Source: Oikopleura dioica
Lineage: Eukaryota; Chordata; Appendicularia; Copelata; Oikopleuridae
Length of the DNA stretch: 64,000 nucleotides
Assembly: GCA_907165135.1 (NCBI GenBank)
Contig: OU015567.1
Coordinates: forward strand, 15,195,001 to 15,259,000
Reading direction: 5' to 3'
Positions 50,871 through 62,795 of this stretch are shown in pieces. Position numbers and translations under genes: made by a program. A model generated the notes under the pieces. That model was not told the origin of the DNA and made no database searches. It was given only the letters and a program-made list of their open reading frames with translations. The first letter of the stretch is position 1; every line of letters begins with the position of its first letter.

Positions 50871-52194
50871 ATGGGGCGAGATGGTCTCGTTTTCGTCAAT
50901 GTCCGCAAGGACATCGTCAAGCTCAAGCGGAAGGCGAATCTGTCCGAAGCTGGCTTCATGGAACACGGAAAAGGAACAACGAATCGCTGGTCTCACTGCC
51001 GAATAACTGGGAGACCGCTTGACCGTCCCGTGTTCGACGAGTACGGCTTTTTGTACAACAAGGATTCAGTGATTGAACTTCTCATCGACCGGAAAAAGGC
51101 GACGAAAGCCGCAAGAGCTGCTGAAAAATCAGAAAAGAAGTCGAAGAAAAAGAAGCGAAAGGGACGATTGATGCTGAAAGACAACGCCATCCCAGCTGAA
51201 ATTCATAAGAACTCGGTGCACATCCGAGATCTGAACGATATCTGCGAGTTGCGAATCAAGCTGAATCCGAATTACAACGAAAATACAACCTACAACACCT
51301 TATCTCTCGGGCACGCAAACGCCAGTACAATCGAGCAGGGCTTTGTGAAACAGCCGAAATTTCTTTGCCCGATCTCTGATTATCCGATGAACGGGGCGAA
51401 ACCGTTCTTTGGGAACTGGAACTGTGGCCATTCCGTCTGCGAGGCGGTTTTAAAAGAAGTCGAATCTAAAACGGAAAAGAAGCAATGCTGCATTTGCGAG
51501 AAACCTTACAAACGTAATTCCTAGAATTCACAATTTCTTGAAGTAAAGACTCGTTTTAGCAATTGACCTAATCCGCATCAATCCAATCCACCCAGAGCAC
51601 AAAAAGAAGTCTCTCGAGCAATTCAAAAAGAAAAGAAAGCAACGACTCCTCAAATCGAAGCTGGATAAACAATACAAAAAGGTGTCCTCTTAAAATAACT
51701 CTTGTATTCATCAACGATTTTTAGGAAATGAAGCTGTTAAAAAATCGAGCTGTGAAGACGGAAAGAATTTCTTCTAGCGAAAGCGAGTACTCATCTGATT
51801 CTTCCGAGTCATCTTCGGATTCTAGTTCATCGGACTCAGATTCAGACTCTGAGCCCTCAAGTTCTCGGCCAAAGAAGATCAAGAAAGAGTTCAAAAAAGA
51901 AGAACCCAATGACGTTAAAATGGAGCCAATAGAGATTGACTCTGATAGCAATCAGATAGAGGTGGGTAAAAGATCTAAGGAAAAGAACTAAGAAGGAATA
52001 TTTTCTAGGTGCCATCAAGCGGGGAAGAAAACGAAAGGAAAGCAAAGAAAGAAGCCGACTTCCAAAATTTCCTCGAAAGAGAAAAGAGCGCCCGAGCAAA
52101 ACTCGCCGCGATCGAAGCACTGATACGCAAGAAACAGTTCAAAGAGAAAAACCCGGACCCGGGAAAGCCGATTGTCCTCAGCGACTCCGATTAG
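50871..52194 (+). CDS. Second Rtf2-like protein, divergent paralogue
   Basis: Four exons: 50871-51513, 51560-51681, 51725-51961, 52009-52194 (395 aa). Same domain order as RTF2: WSHCRITGRPLDRPVFDEYG, FLYNKDSVIELLID, a basic KSEKKSKKKKRKGR insert, VHIRDLNDICELRIKLNPN, FLCPISDYPMNGAKPFFGNW, NCGHSVCEAVL, CCICEKPYKPIDLIRINP. Compared with RTF2 the CHC residues are kept better in the first half. The C-terminus is a long Ser/Asp/Glu tract (SSSESEYSSDSSESSSD) followed by basic helices and PIVLSDSD, typical of nuclear proteins. Function unknown beyond family; may have split roles with RTF2. Confidence 0.8.
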
Positions 52195-52459
52195 ACTTTC
52201 TTTTCTCTTCTGTTGCATCTTTTATTATGCTCATTATTCTTGGCCCTACTCGTTATTCTTTCCCTTATTGTTCACCGCCACTTTATTTTGGCATTATTTG
52301 CAACCAGATATCTTCATTCCGCTCTTTTTACCTATTTTTTCAATCTCACGAGACTTTTTAAAAGACCTAATAAGCCACATCTCCAATTTTTTTCTTCTTT
52401 TTCCTGTTCAAGGTGAAAAATTTTCCCAAAAAAAGAATTCTCATATTCCTGCGATTCAG

Positions 52460-55400
52460 ATGTTGGGAGTGGGGCTTTTATTCCTGATCCAAGCTGTTAT
52501 GGCGCAGGAGGACTCAACAACAGAGAGCTTCTGGGTATTTCGTCTGGCGACGAACTTGATGGGCTACGCTTCCATCATTGTTCCGGCGATCTTCCTCAAG
52601 CGTCATCTTGATAGCAGAAATTACAAAGGCAAGAGCAACACCAACCTTTTTGTTTTTATCTGTACGTAGATAGCGGATCCGGAGTCTTCTACCCCTACTT
52701 GGTCAACTTCTTCTACGGCAAGGACGTCCATGACATTGAACAAGGATCGAAAGATACTGTATCTCCGGCAGCAAAGCCACAAATGACCACTGTTCAAATC
52801 GCCATCAAACTTGTCTTTTGCGCCGGCGGTCTTTATGTAAGAAGCAACAACTATTTCCAATTTCATCTGAATAATTCTCCTAGTCTTCCTATTTGACCTG
52901 GGGTGTGCTTCAAGAGCGAATTATCACACGAAAATACGGTGCTAATGAGAACAACGAGGGCGGCGAAAAATTCACCGACTCGCAATTCCTCGTCTTTATT
53001 AATCGATTCTCCGCTTTCATCATCGCCGGAATCTATCTTCAAATGAAACGACAGCCCAAGCATGGGTAAGTTTTCTTTCTTTTATTGATCTTCGCTTACA
53101 TGTAATTGGCAAAAAATGATGAATTGGTTTTCTAAAGCATGAAATAAGCGGAAAGAGCGAGCGTAGTAGCAGACGCGAGGGTCACGGCAGCATCTCCAGT
53201 GATAGCTTCATTGATTTTCGTTTCCTCGGTTTCTCTTCTATACGCATCGCAGATAGCACGTGTCCAGCATCTGTTGAGAGCATTGGGCTCGGAGTTCTCT
53301 GCTTCAATACAGATCATGTCATCATCATTCGTAATTCTTGCGCAAGGATGCTCGACAGTCATTTTGACAACACCGCTTGTCTCGTCGTCAGACGATCTTT
53401 TTCGCCTAAATGGCTCGTTTGTTTCGATTCCATAAGTGCTGTAAATTGGATCGTATCGCCCTTGGCATGCAGAAGCTACCTCGCATGAGTACACACCTAG
53501 AAAACGTTTAATAGATCTTACTGTCACTCCAAATCTCTGGTTTACCGAAAGCAGGTGGCAAGCACGCATCGACAGTGCACTCGATCGACATCGTCAGCTC
53601 GCTTAATTTGTCAAAGTCCATGAAGGCGATTTGCCCGATTTTATCAAACGCAATCGTCTCACGAACCTTATCGAGGACTGTGAAGGGTGCATTCATCGAG
53701 CAACCGTTTTCAATGACATCGAAGCTCTCAGCCGCGTCTCCGTCGCCGAATGTGAGAGAGCAGGAACGCAAATGAGCGTATCGGTTGTCTGTCTTTGCTC
53801 GAACCTAGAATTATCTTAGAAATATGATCGATAACGGGTTTTTTACCTTGAACCAAAGCATGGGATCATCAAGCGAGTCAGGTGAGATATTGATTATTGA
53901 ACTGTCGGTAGTTTCCTCGCAGGATTCATCCGTGCATCTGAGAATCTCAAACTCGGTGGCGGCCTCGTCGGTGAGATTTGTGGAAAGACGATCTCCTTCG
54001 GCCAGGAGATCGGAATCGACCTTTCCCGACCGCTTGATTCGGCATTCGAAGTCGTGGTGAGCTCCTTTTCGGTAGACAACTTCTCGGGTCCCAATTTTGC
54101 CCACGAGATCGTCGTATCCGATCGTACCTTTCTTGGGCTATCATTTTGAGCGCTAGATCAATAGATCTCTGTTTTGATAAACCATTCCTGAGTAAATATC
54201 GTACAAGTTTTCATCATCAAACTCGACAAAGTGGTTGATTTGGCATTCATCCACTCCCTCCAGCGGCCCCCGGAAAATGAGAAAGTTTTCAGACTCATCA
54301 ACATGAAGACAGCTAGAGTTGGCAAAGGAAACTCCTTCTTCGTAAAAAGGGATGAGAGTTTGAAATCGGTTGTCTTCGATGTACTTGTGTTTGATAATCT
54401 TCGGCACTTGCATTTCGAACTGCGGTACGGTAGCGTCGTCCGAGGAGCATCGAAAGCTACTCATCCGTTGAATTTGCTCGAGAGGGACGCATTTGCGAAA
54501 GGTTTTTCCATTGAAGCCCTCGACGAGGACGCTTTCTTGGTTTTCGGGGCATTCCGTGACGCAGTGGTAGTCGCAAGGGTTGTTGATGGGATCGCTCTGG
54601 GCGCAGCTCTCGCCCAGTCCACGGCATCGAGCAGGCACTTTGTTTTCGCAGTCGATGGAGGCTTGGCATTCCTAATTGATAAAATATTACTGCGGGTCAT
54701 CTTTACTTTCAAGAAATACCTGATAGAGAGGTTCCACGAGCTCCATGATCGTCGGAAGTTTTGGGGTAGAATCGCTCTCGAGAAGAATTCCTTCATCAGC
54801 TGATTTCGACTCGACCTCAACTTGAGGTTCGACCTGAGGTTGCTCTCCTGAAGATTCTTGCGCAAAAACAGTAGTGAATAAAATTCCTGAAATTTTCATT
54901 TTGAAGATTTCGAAAAAAAAGTGATGGAATTTGGTCGATGGACAGGGTTTTATCGCATCCCTATAAAATTGCCTCGCGTGCGACTAATTCCATGCTATTA
55001 AAAGTGCTCCGTAATTAGGAGGGATGATTTTTCTCTTTTTTCGAAGAAACGTGTCATGGAAATAATAAAACTTTATCATCCACATCATCAAGGCTCGCCG
55101 AAATTCGAATAATCCCCTTTCTATTGCTTCTTATTTCCTCTAAAAACATGTTTAGATGCCCCTTCTACAAATATTCTTTCTGCTCACTCTCGAATATTCT
55201 CTCCTCTTGGTTCCAGTACGAAGCGTTGAAATTTGTTTCCTTCCCGACACAAGTGCTCGCCAAGGCCTGTAAAGTCATCCCAGTAATGTTGATGGGCAAA
55301 GTCGTGTCTGGAAACAAGTATCCACTTTTCGACTGGGCTACTGCTGCTCAACTGGGTGTTGGCACATCCATCTTCCTCCTCTCAAATCACGATGGTAAGC

Positions 55401-56069
55401 TTTCCACAATTTCCTCTCGTTAAATTCTTCTAAAGATTCTGGTGACGGAAGCACAACTACTTTTTCCGGCCTCTTGTGCTTGATGGGTTACATGGTTTTC
55501 GATTCCTTCACTTCTAACTGGCAATCCGAAGTTTTCAAGTACAAAATGAGCTCCATGGAAATGATGTTCGGCGTCAACGTCTTTTCATGTCTCTTCACCT
55601 CCTGGTCGCTTATTTCTCAAGGTACCAAATTTATTCAATTATTTCTTCTAATTTATTGTCTCAGGATCCTTTGCTGAATCACTTGGCTTCATGCTCCGAC
55701 ATCCAGACTTTACTTTCCACGCCGTTGTCTTGTCCGCTTGCTCAGGTAAACAGGATTAATGAAAATTTATTCTAACATTTACATTTTAAGCTCTCGGCCA
55801 GTTATTTATTTATTACACCATTTCTGAGTTTGGTGCCGTTGTTTTCACCATCATCATGACCACCCGAAGTGCTCTTGGTAAGCCATTTTTTCGGAATCAG
55901 CTATTTGATCTTCTTTCTAGCGATTATTTTGTCGTGCATCATCTACGGTCACCCAGTCAATGGCCAGGGCGCTTTCGGTCTCCTCGTTGCCTTCTCCTCT
56001 CTTGGTCTTCGAATTTGGTACAAAATGCAGCAGAAAAAGAAGGCCCAGCAACAAAAAGGTCCAAACTAA
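52460..56069 (+). CDS. SLC35B2: PAPS transporter, SLC35B2/PAPST1
   Basis: Golgi carrier for 3-phosphoadenosine 5-phosphosulfate, needed for sulfation. Exons: 52460-52628, 52670-52836, 52884-53065, 55156-55394, 55436-55621, 55665-55745, 55791-55877, 55921-56069 (419 aa). Start [15 protein letters not shown], then [15 protein letters not shown]. The signature stretches [124 protein letters not shown] match vertebrate SLC35B2 closely. About ten membrane helices and a basic tail. Intron 52629-52669 is GC-AG. Intron 53066-55155 (2.1 kb) carries an antisense ZP-domain gene. Confidence 0.93.
53132..54899 (-). CDS. ZP-domain secreted/membrane protein, nested in SLC35B2
   Basis: Five exons: 54899-54720, 54671-54183, 54131-53847, 53804-53546, 53496-53132 (525 aa). 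Signal peptide [14 protein letters not shown], an acidic segment, then a cysteine-rich domain ([36 protein letters not shown]). The zona pellucida domain follows: [77 protein letters not shown]. After it a consensus furin site RRKRS and a hydrophobic C-terminus ([15 protein letters not shown]), the standard ZP layout that yields a polymerising ectodomain. Such proteins build egg coats and apical matrices. The gene lies wholly in one SLC35B2 intron on the opposite strand. Confidence 0.85.
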
Positions 56070-56129
56070 ATCCAGAAATTTGCCTGTATGTTAAGTAGAG
56101 ACACGGTGCTTAGTTTCGCTATAAACTTA

Positions 56130-56226
56130 TGAGATGGGCTCGGCAACCTGTGTAGAAAATCTGAATCGTAGGCCGAATGATCTTTCAGGCCCTGACTCAG
56201 CTCTTCTGCACAGGTTGTCGAGGTCA
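56130..56226. mobile_element. Foldback element, CTGAGTCAGGG family
   Basis: GGGCTCGGCAACCTGTGTAG at left, CTGACTCAG then CTGCACAGGTTGTCGAGG at right; about 95 bp. Confidence 0.7.
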
Positions 56227-56637
56227 GCTTATGAGCAGTCATTATGTTGAGCATAATTGATTCTTATAACCGCGCAAATTTATAATACTGGCGATTGCTA
56301 TTTAGCTTTATCTGGATTTTCCGATAGAGCAAAACTGCTTTTTCTATAAAATATTTCAGAAGACAAAGTCCCCCTCCTTGCCGAGAACAAATAATTCCGA
56401 AGAGAAAGTAACACAAGTCTTCCGGAAACAAAATCTAGCTTTACTTCTTTAATTCTTATTCAACCCTATTTTCTGTGCAATAACACTATTCGAAAAACAT
56501 ATATTCAAAGATAATGATGTAAAAATCCGAAACGTGCCTTTCATACCTAGCTTGAATCGAGAAAATTCTGTTTGAATATTTTGTGTATTTTTCAATTTTC
56601 ACAAATAGGAAGTTCTATTGTTGATCTTATATTCACT

Positions 56638-56800
56638 GACTGGGCTTGACAATTTGCATAGAGAACCTGAGTCAGAGTCCGAAAAGAACTGAAATCCTAA
56701 TCTATTTTGTGGCTTCTTTTTCAAAAAAGTCGCTACGGGGCTTTTCCTTTGAACTCTTTCAGGACCCTGACTCAGGCTTTCCGAGCTCTTCACACAGATA
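56638..56800. mobile_element. Foldback element, CTGAGTCAGGG family
   Basis: GGGCTTGACAATTTGC and AACCTGAGTCAGAGTCC at left, CTCTTTCAGGACCCTGACTC at right, with GTGGCTTC...GCTACGGGGCTTTT core. Confidence 0.7.
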
Positions 56801-56999
56801 GTTCTTGGTTTCTTAGTACATTTGCCTCTTTTAAAAATCATCTTCAACAAAAAAGTGTCTCCGATTTTTCACCATCATTCTGTTTTCTGTAAAAGTTTCC
56901 TTGCGACGTATTTATTCCCTGTACACCTAGACGATAAATAAACACATACCTATATAATATTTAATCAAACAAACGCTGAGCGAACCTCTTGCTTCAGGG

Positions 57000-59821
57000 A
57001 TGAACAAACCTGAGAATCGGAAACCGCGTTCGCGATTAAAAACCCTCGTCAAGAAAATAATCGCTCAGCTTGAGTTCTACTTTTCGGAGCCGAATTTGAG
57101 ACGGGATTCCGTCCTCCGTCGTTTGGCAGGGCCCAGTGGGACGCAGCCAGTTCCGATTGCCTTTATTCTTAGATGCAATAGACTCAAGCAGATAACGCAA
57201 GATTTCAACCTCGTCCGACGGGCTGCTTTTGTCAAGGGATCAGACAATCGCAAGATTGGCTCGGAAACCTGTGTAAAAACCTGAGTCAGGGTCTTGAAAA
57301 AGCTTCGGCATCTATTCTTCAAGCGATGTTGCTTCGTTTAAAAATAACCCGCTAGGGGCTTTTATCATCTTTTAAGACTCTGACTCAGGTTTTCTACATA
57401 GAATGCCGAGCCTAGGTCGCAAGCCTTCTATTTTTGTTAATATTCCTGTTAACGATCCCTCTATGCAGACAGTAAAATATTAAAGCTGGCAGATTTGACA
57501 GTGGAATATGATCAAGGAGGCATTTGTCGCGTCGATCCAATACCACCAAGTCCTCGTTCAATTCGCCACAAGACGGTGTTTATCGAGGGTCTGCCAAAAG
57601 ATGCCACTGTCGAATGGATGGAGGCTCTTGTCAAGGCACTCTCAGATTGCACCCCTTCATTCATAACGATCCCAAGGCACAAGAAGGGAAATGCCTGTGG
57701 GTATGCCTTCCTCGAGTTCAACTCGATAAAGCTCGCGCAAAAAGTCCACAGCGGTAAGCCTTTTTACGTATATCTGACGCGGTTAAAATCAATAAATATC
57801 ATTTTGCTAGCATTTTTTCCATGGAAGTCAACTAAGTTTAGATTTCAACTCGAAACGAGCAATGTCGACAGCGTTTTTGCTTACAAGTAATCGCCGAAAA
57901 CTCTTCCAAAACAAAATGCGCGAAAAACAGTCGAGTATCTTGGAAGAAGACATTCCGATCCCTCCTCCTTGTTTGAGATTTCTCCCAGAGGATGAAAGGC
58001 TTCGCCGGAAACCAAGAACTCCCTTGGTAGAGGTACAGTCAAATAACCTTCAACGAGATGACGCGAAAAATACAGCTGAATTGCCAAAAACCCAGACTGA
58101 AAAGCAGATGAGTATAGATGAAAATTATGTAGATATTCAACTTACTGACCAGGTAAACGATATTAATCTGAAAGTTTATCATTTTAAAAAGCCGGAAATT
58201 CCGACTGATCGAGTCTCCCGTAAAAGGAGAAGAAGTCCGAGCTCACAAGACTTGATTGACGGACTTGAGTGTCATCCGGTAAAGGAACTGAAAATCGACC
58301 CAGATTCGATTGAAGTGCAAGCAGAACCCGCAGAAGAGCATGAACTTATTATCCAGGAATCGAAAGAAACTCAAGATGCCGTCGAGCCCAGTGAACCCAC
58401 TCGGCCCATCTCGTTGTTTTTACGAGCAAGGCGAAATTCATTTCCCCCACTGTTCGGCTGTTACGCTCATCATGGACTGACCTATTGGCAGGGATACTAA
58501 AACACTTGCACGAAAACACTTTCAAATGTCGTACATGCATAACTTATGTAAACGATGGTCATTATCTCTCTAAATTATCGATGTGTGAGTTTTTAGTATC
58601 CAATAAAAGGGCTCCTGAACTTTACGCGTTTGAACAAGGAACGGTTTCGTCGAACCCGCCTGCCATATCCAACGGCCTGCATCAAGACGTCTTGATTCCA
58701 CCACAAAATGGAGGATCAGCGACTAAGTTGTCACAGCCTGAGCGCGAGCTTATCTCTACAGGCACCCAAACCGAATCAAGTTCTATCAACGAGCGCGTGG
58801 AGCATTTGCTGAAGTATGGGCGAAGTCAAGCAGAACAACTCAAATCGAGAAAGCGCAAGATCCCTTCGACAATCAGCGTCGTTCCGGCGAAGAAAAGACG
58901 GCGGAAAAGCCGCATTCGACGGAGAAACAAAGGAGTATCAAAACCTATCAATACACGAAATCGAAGATCAATGTCGAATTTGATCATTCCTTCCTGGGGA
59001 GGGAATCGATTCAAGGCGTACCTGGGCTCCGAGTGGCAAAAGATGAAGCGAGAGTACAAGCAGATGCAGAAGTCGAACATGGGCAGACTCAAGCAGAGAC
59101 TGAAGGACGACACTTTTCGATTCATGGGCGCAGCTTTGAGAAAACATATCAAGCACGATGAAGTTTGCAAGGGCTTATCCGGTAAAACATTTGATTTTCG
59201 ATGAAGACTCATTTGATTTTAGACGACGAGGATGAAGACGACCAGTCAGCGACGGAGAATGAAATGGACTTCAATAGCACTTATCCAGTTCTGCGAGTTC
59301 ACGATCCACGTGGCGCTCGGCGAAAGGGGGATGCTCCTACATACCGACCGGGTAAGTGTACAATGCTTAACATTTATTAATGTATACTCAAACTCAGGCG
59401 TCATTGTTAAAATAACTTCGGATGGAGCATTATCAACGCATGAGCGTATACGCGCCAGGTTCGACGAGTACGGAAATGTCGCCTACGTCGATGTCAAGCC
59501 TGGATCAAATGTTGGATACGTCCGTTTTAGCAATCAATCTGGAGCTCAAAAAGCCATCGAGCTTGAAGGCATGTTCAAGCTTGAACTGCTCACGGGACGA
59601 GAAGAAGATAATTACTGGGAGGACCTACTTCAAAAGGCAAGATTTAAAACACCTTCTTATTTTCTAGTTTTCATTCGTAGCGAGAAACAAAGCGAAGTTC
59701 AAAGCGTAAGAAAACGCGCGGCGTCGACCGGCTCGCCAGAAGAGCTGCAAAGCAAAAGAAGAAAGAGCGAAAACTCCACATACTTTTTGACGTCGATATG
59801 GAAGACGAGAATGACTTTTGA
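57000..59821 (+). CDS. LARP7: La-related protein 7 (LARP7)
   Basis: 7SK RNA-binding protein that controls P-TEFb. Exons: 57000-57237, 57469-57753, from 57842, about 58591-59181, 59223-59351, 59398-59636, 59681-59821. La motif: KKIIAQLEFYFSEPNLRRD, RCNRLKQITQDFNLVRRA. RRM1: KTVFIEGLPKDATVEWMEA and GNACGYAFLEFNS. Long basic linker (RKRRRSPSS, KKRRRKSRIRRRNKG). Conserved SEWQKMKREYKQMQKSNM, equal to the SEWMDLKKEYLALQ block of human LARP7. C-terminal xRRM: GVIVKITSDGAL, VGYVRFSNQSGAQKAIE, LLTGREEDNYWEDLLQK, then basic RETKRSSKRKKTRG. Intron 57238-57468 appears GA-AG and contains a foldback element; intron 59637-59680 is GC-AG. Exon boundaries near 58450-58600 are uncertain. Confidence 0.88.
57257..57413. 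mobile_element. Foldback element, CTGAGTCAGGG family, inside a GA-AG intron
   Basis: Left GGCTCGGAAACCTGTGTAAA, right TGACTCAGGTTTTCTACATA then GAATGCCGAGCC. It occupies most of LARP7 intron 1 and starts about 19 nt after its donor. Confidence 0.75.
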
Positions 59822-60086
59822 ACTTTTAGAAGCCACGATTCATGCACACTTTCTTTTTTGCTGCCATTCCAAGACAAGTTCGTTTTTCTATCAGCATATT
59901 TAGTTGCTGAAGATTTCAAATTTTTCAATTACAGAAAAAATTCACTGATGCCTTAGACAACCAGTTCATGTTCAAAAACACGCTTATGTATTTAAAAAAA
60001 CAAAAACCTCTTCAATATATTGATATGTTTAACGATGCATATTGTCTTCTCCATCGCAACATTATTTCCAAAAATATATTTCATGT

Positions 60087-60585
60087 TTATTCATATTGCA
60101 CAGCTTGAAAAATCATCAAAGGATCATCATCATGATCAGCCATTCTTCTACTGAAGCGAACCCATCGATCCTTGAACATCAGTTTTTGCATGCAAGTACA
60201 AAATTAGAATAATTTACCAGTAGTCTTCGGTCAGTATGATCAGATGTTGTTAGAGATCCGAATAACGCTCTTTGGTTTGCTGATGCATGACGTCCTGAGT
60301 GTGACCAACTTGAATGTCTTGAAGTTATCTGCATGATGGTCAGTAACATACCTTAGAGCTGCCTTCAGGAACGCAGAATAATATAAAAGAAAAACTAAAT
60401 ATCGTGACATAAAATTGACAATTTCTCGAATGCTGTAATCTTTCAACCCCAAGGACCTTTTACTTGGAAAAGGGATGAATAGTTTATCAAGGCACTCAAC
60501 AGTTAATTCATATGATTTCTGACGTTTTGTGGCCGACAAAGTACACCAGAAACCCAAATAACATAGAAAACGCGACATTTTTCAT
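60087..60585 (-). CDS. Unrecognised small protein, 118 aa, with N-terminal hydrophobic segment
   Basis: Four exons, 60585-60524, 60462-60352, 60317-60218 and 60170-60087, join in consistent phase with GT-AG introns. Starts MKNVAFSMLFGFLVYFVGHK (signal peptide or anchor), then SIREIVNFMSRYLVFLLYY, then a hydrophilic HSSWSHSGRHASANQR segment and an acidic end (ADHDDDPLMIF). A second hydrophobic stretch at about residues 40-52 may be a membrane helix. No family recognised. Transcription is convergent with LARP7. Confidence 0.5.
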
Positions 60586-60669
60586 ACCGACACCTCATAA
60601 TTTATCAAGTGGTACAAGGTTAAGGTGGAAGTATCACTTTGGAACATGTATTTATTTGGAATTCTGGCA

Positions 60670-61119
60670 CTAGTGCTCTCTGAACTCTTCTTGAAATGAC
60701 TTGATTTTTGCTTGAAAAGTCGAAAATGTAAGCGATAAAACTTGATCTTCTGTGATAACGAGGAACATTTCTTGAATGTCGCTGGATGATAGTTCGGGCA
60801 TAACTGTGATCATTGTTGATTGCAAGTCTTGCATCGAAATAATTCCATCTTGGTCTTTAAATGCTTCATTCTTTAGTTGACCATAGCCTATGGTCCATAG
60901 GTCAATACGAAAATAGAAGCTAGAATTAGAGTTCATAAGTGATCGAAACATTCCCTTCATCCAAGTATTCGAATACTCTTTCGAGTTTTACATTTTGCGA
61001 TGCTCTTATAGATTTCTTTGCCAAGGCTTTCCATTTTCTCGATTTCGGCTGAATGAAACGACTAATAGTAGAACATTGAAATCTCAAAGATTTACCACAA
61101 CAATCGCTCGTTTTCCCAT
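60670..61119 (-). CDS. EF-hand-like protein resembling a myosin light chain
   Basis: Last exon (from about 60865 to 60670) reads NEAFKDQDGIISMQDL, like the first EF-hand of myosin regulatory light chains (AFxxxDQDxDGxIxxxDL) but with a shortened loop that would not bind calcium normally. It continues SSSDIQEMFLVITEDQ and ends KIKSFQEEFREH. Upstream, an exon pair 61119 onward gives MGKRAIVV and EIEKMESLGKEIYKSIAK with a GT-AG intron. Phases between this and the EF-hand exon are not resolved. Could be a degenerate light-chain or calmodulin-like gene. Confidence 0.4.
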
Positions 61120-61470
61120 TGCTCTATATTTTGTATACATTTAGTTGTTTTGAGAGTTTATATGGAAAGTTATATCGATCTAGACGTCAGCCAGATAATA
61201 CATTTGCGAGAAGTTTTAAATGTTCCCTGTCAAAACTAATTGTCTTATAATGTCTGACTGTCTTTTAAAACCTACAAACAGGGGCTGCTTACATGTATTT
61301 CTAAGGATAACTATACACATGCATCGTATGAAATTCCCTCAAGATAAACTTCCACACCCACTTTATAGCTCTGCTCAGCAAATATTGAACGAGTTGATGA
61401 ATTTGCTCGGGGGCAAGAGTAATTCTTAAATAGTTTTTTCGGTAAAAAAATTACCTTGAGAGCTTCAAGA

Positions 61471-62795
61471 ATGGCAGACATTGTGACAGAGAGTGTATCA
61501 GGCTATCTTCGATTTCAGTTGATTCAAGTTGGCCTTGAAAATGGCCTTTTTGATGTCATCGAAGTAACTCTTGGAAAAACAACGAAGCAGATCGCGAATG
61601 AAGCTAATTGCGACACAAGATACGTCGAAGAGTGGTGCCAGGTAAGAAGAAGGATAGTGATTAGTAAGTTGTGTAAACCTACTTAGGCATTAGCCCTGGG
61701 AAACATTTTGGTTGCGAACTTAGACAACAACTCAAAGGAGTATCTTTATTCAATGACTGCAGACATGAAGAAGACAATTTCTGAGATGACTCCGATGCTT
61801 CGACTTGTCAATTCAGTCGGATCAGCTATTCCAGAAGTCTGTTCCAACTTTTCGAGTGGCGCGCCCGTCTTCTTTGAAAAATACTGTAATGTCGCGAAGA
61901 ATATTTCTAATGCTCTTGGCCCCTGGTACGAGACAGAATTACAGGGACGTTTATAGAAAGACCTTTCTATTTGGAGATTCAAGTATTCTACGGCGATTAT
62001 AAACAATGAAAGGGTGTCCTGGAGCGAGCAGGAATCAACAAAGACTTCAAACACATCCTCGATTTCGGCTGTGGATTGGGACGTTCTACCTACGCTCTGG
62101 CAGACATTTTTCCCAATTCTACCATTCACGGAGTCGACCTAGATAAATTGTCAATCGATGAAGCACGGAAGAATCCCAAGTGTTCCGACAGGACGAAATT
62201 TCACTGCCAAGATGCTTCTGAATTCACTACCACTGGTCAACAATTTGAGCTTATCTGCTTCTTTGTTTGCCTTCACGATTTCGCTCATCCGACCAAAGCT
62301 CTTCAGGACCGTTCATAAATTGTCAAAGAAGGTGACTCCTTAACCATAAGAAAGAGACGTATTTTGAATCACTCAAAGCTTTGTCAACATTTGCTTACTT
62401 CTGATGGAAAAGTAATCGTCATCGAAATGGCTGGAAAGGATCATTTTGCTCCTGAGAAGTAGAGTAGCTTTCTATAATTTCTATATAAAGAATAAAAAAC
62501 ATATTTTGTCTCATAAGCGCTTCAAATTCCATTACAGCAAAGAAGAATTTAATTCTGTGGCCATTTCCGCTCTCCATTGTGTACCAGCATCGCGGCCAGA
62601 AAATGGAGAAAAAACTGGTAGATATCTCAATAACTTCCATAGAGAAAGAATTTTATTCTAGGAGAAGATATTGGCAATCCATTCCGTCTTTCACAGTTAC
62701 AGAAGATTTCCAAGACAGCTGGATTTGAAGTCGAAAGAATTTCCGACGAAGTTCTCACTGATACTGGTTATCAACTCTTCATTCTGTCAAAATAA
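61471..62795 (+). CDS. SAM-dependent methyltransferase
   Basis: Exons 61471-61641, 61687 to about 61945, 62013 to about 62310, about 62370-62460, about 62496-62630 and about 62662-62795. The N-terminal helical/winged-helix part has LIQVGLENGLFDVIEV, TTKQIANEANCDTRYVEEW, a layout seen in bacterial and animal methyltransferases with a dimerising DNA-binding-like domain. The Rossmann core has motif I ILDFGCGLGRST, motif II HGVDLDKLSI and the acidic CQDASEF, then FVCLHDFAHP (motif IV region) and VIVIEMAGKDHF. Ends ERISDEVLTDTGYQLFILSK. Substrate unknown. The junction before 62013 is best explained by a GA donor. A TTCAAG lies just before the ATG. Confidence 0.75.

Larger units (their letters stand above)
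56070..56999. other. Intergenic, two foldback elements
   Basis: Between SLC35B2 and LARP7. Only the two elements at 56130-56226 and 56638-56800 stand out; no gene seen. Confidence 0.45.
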
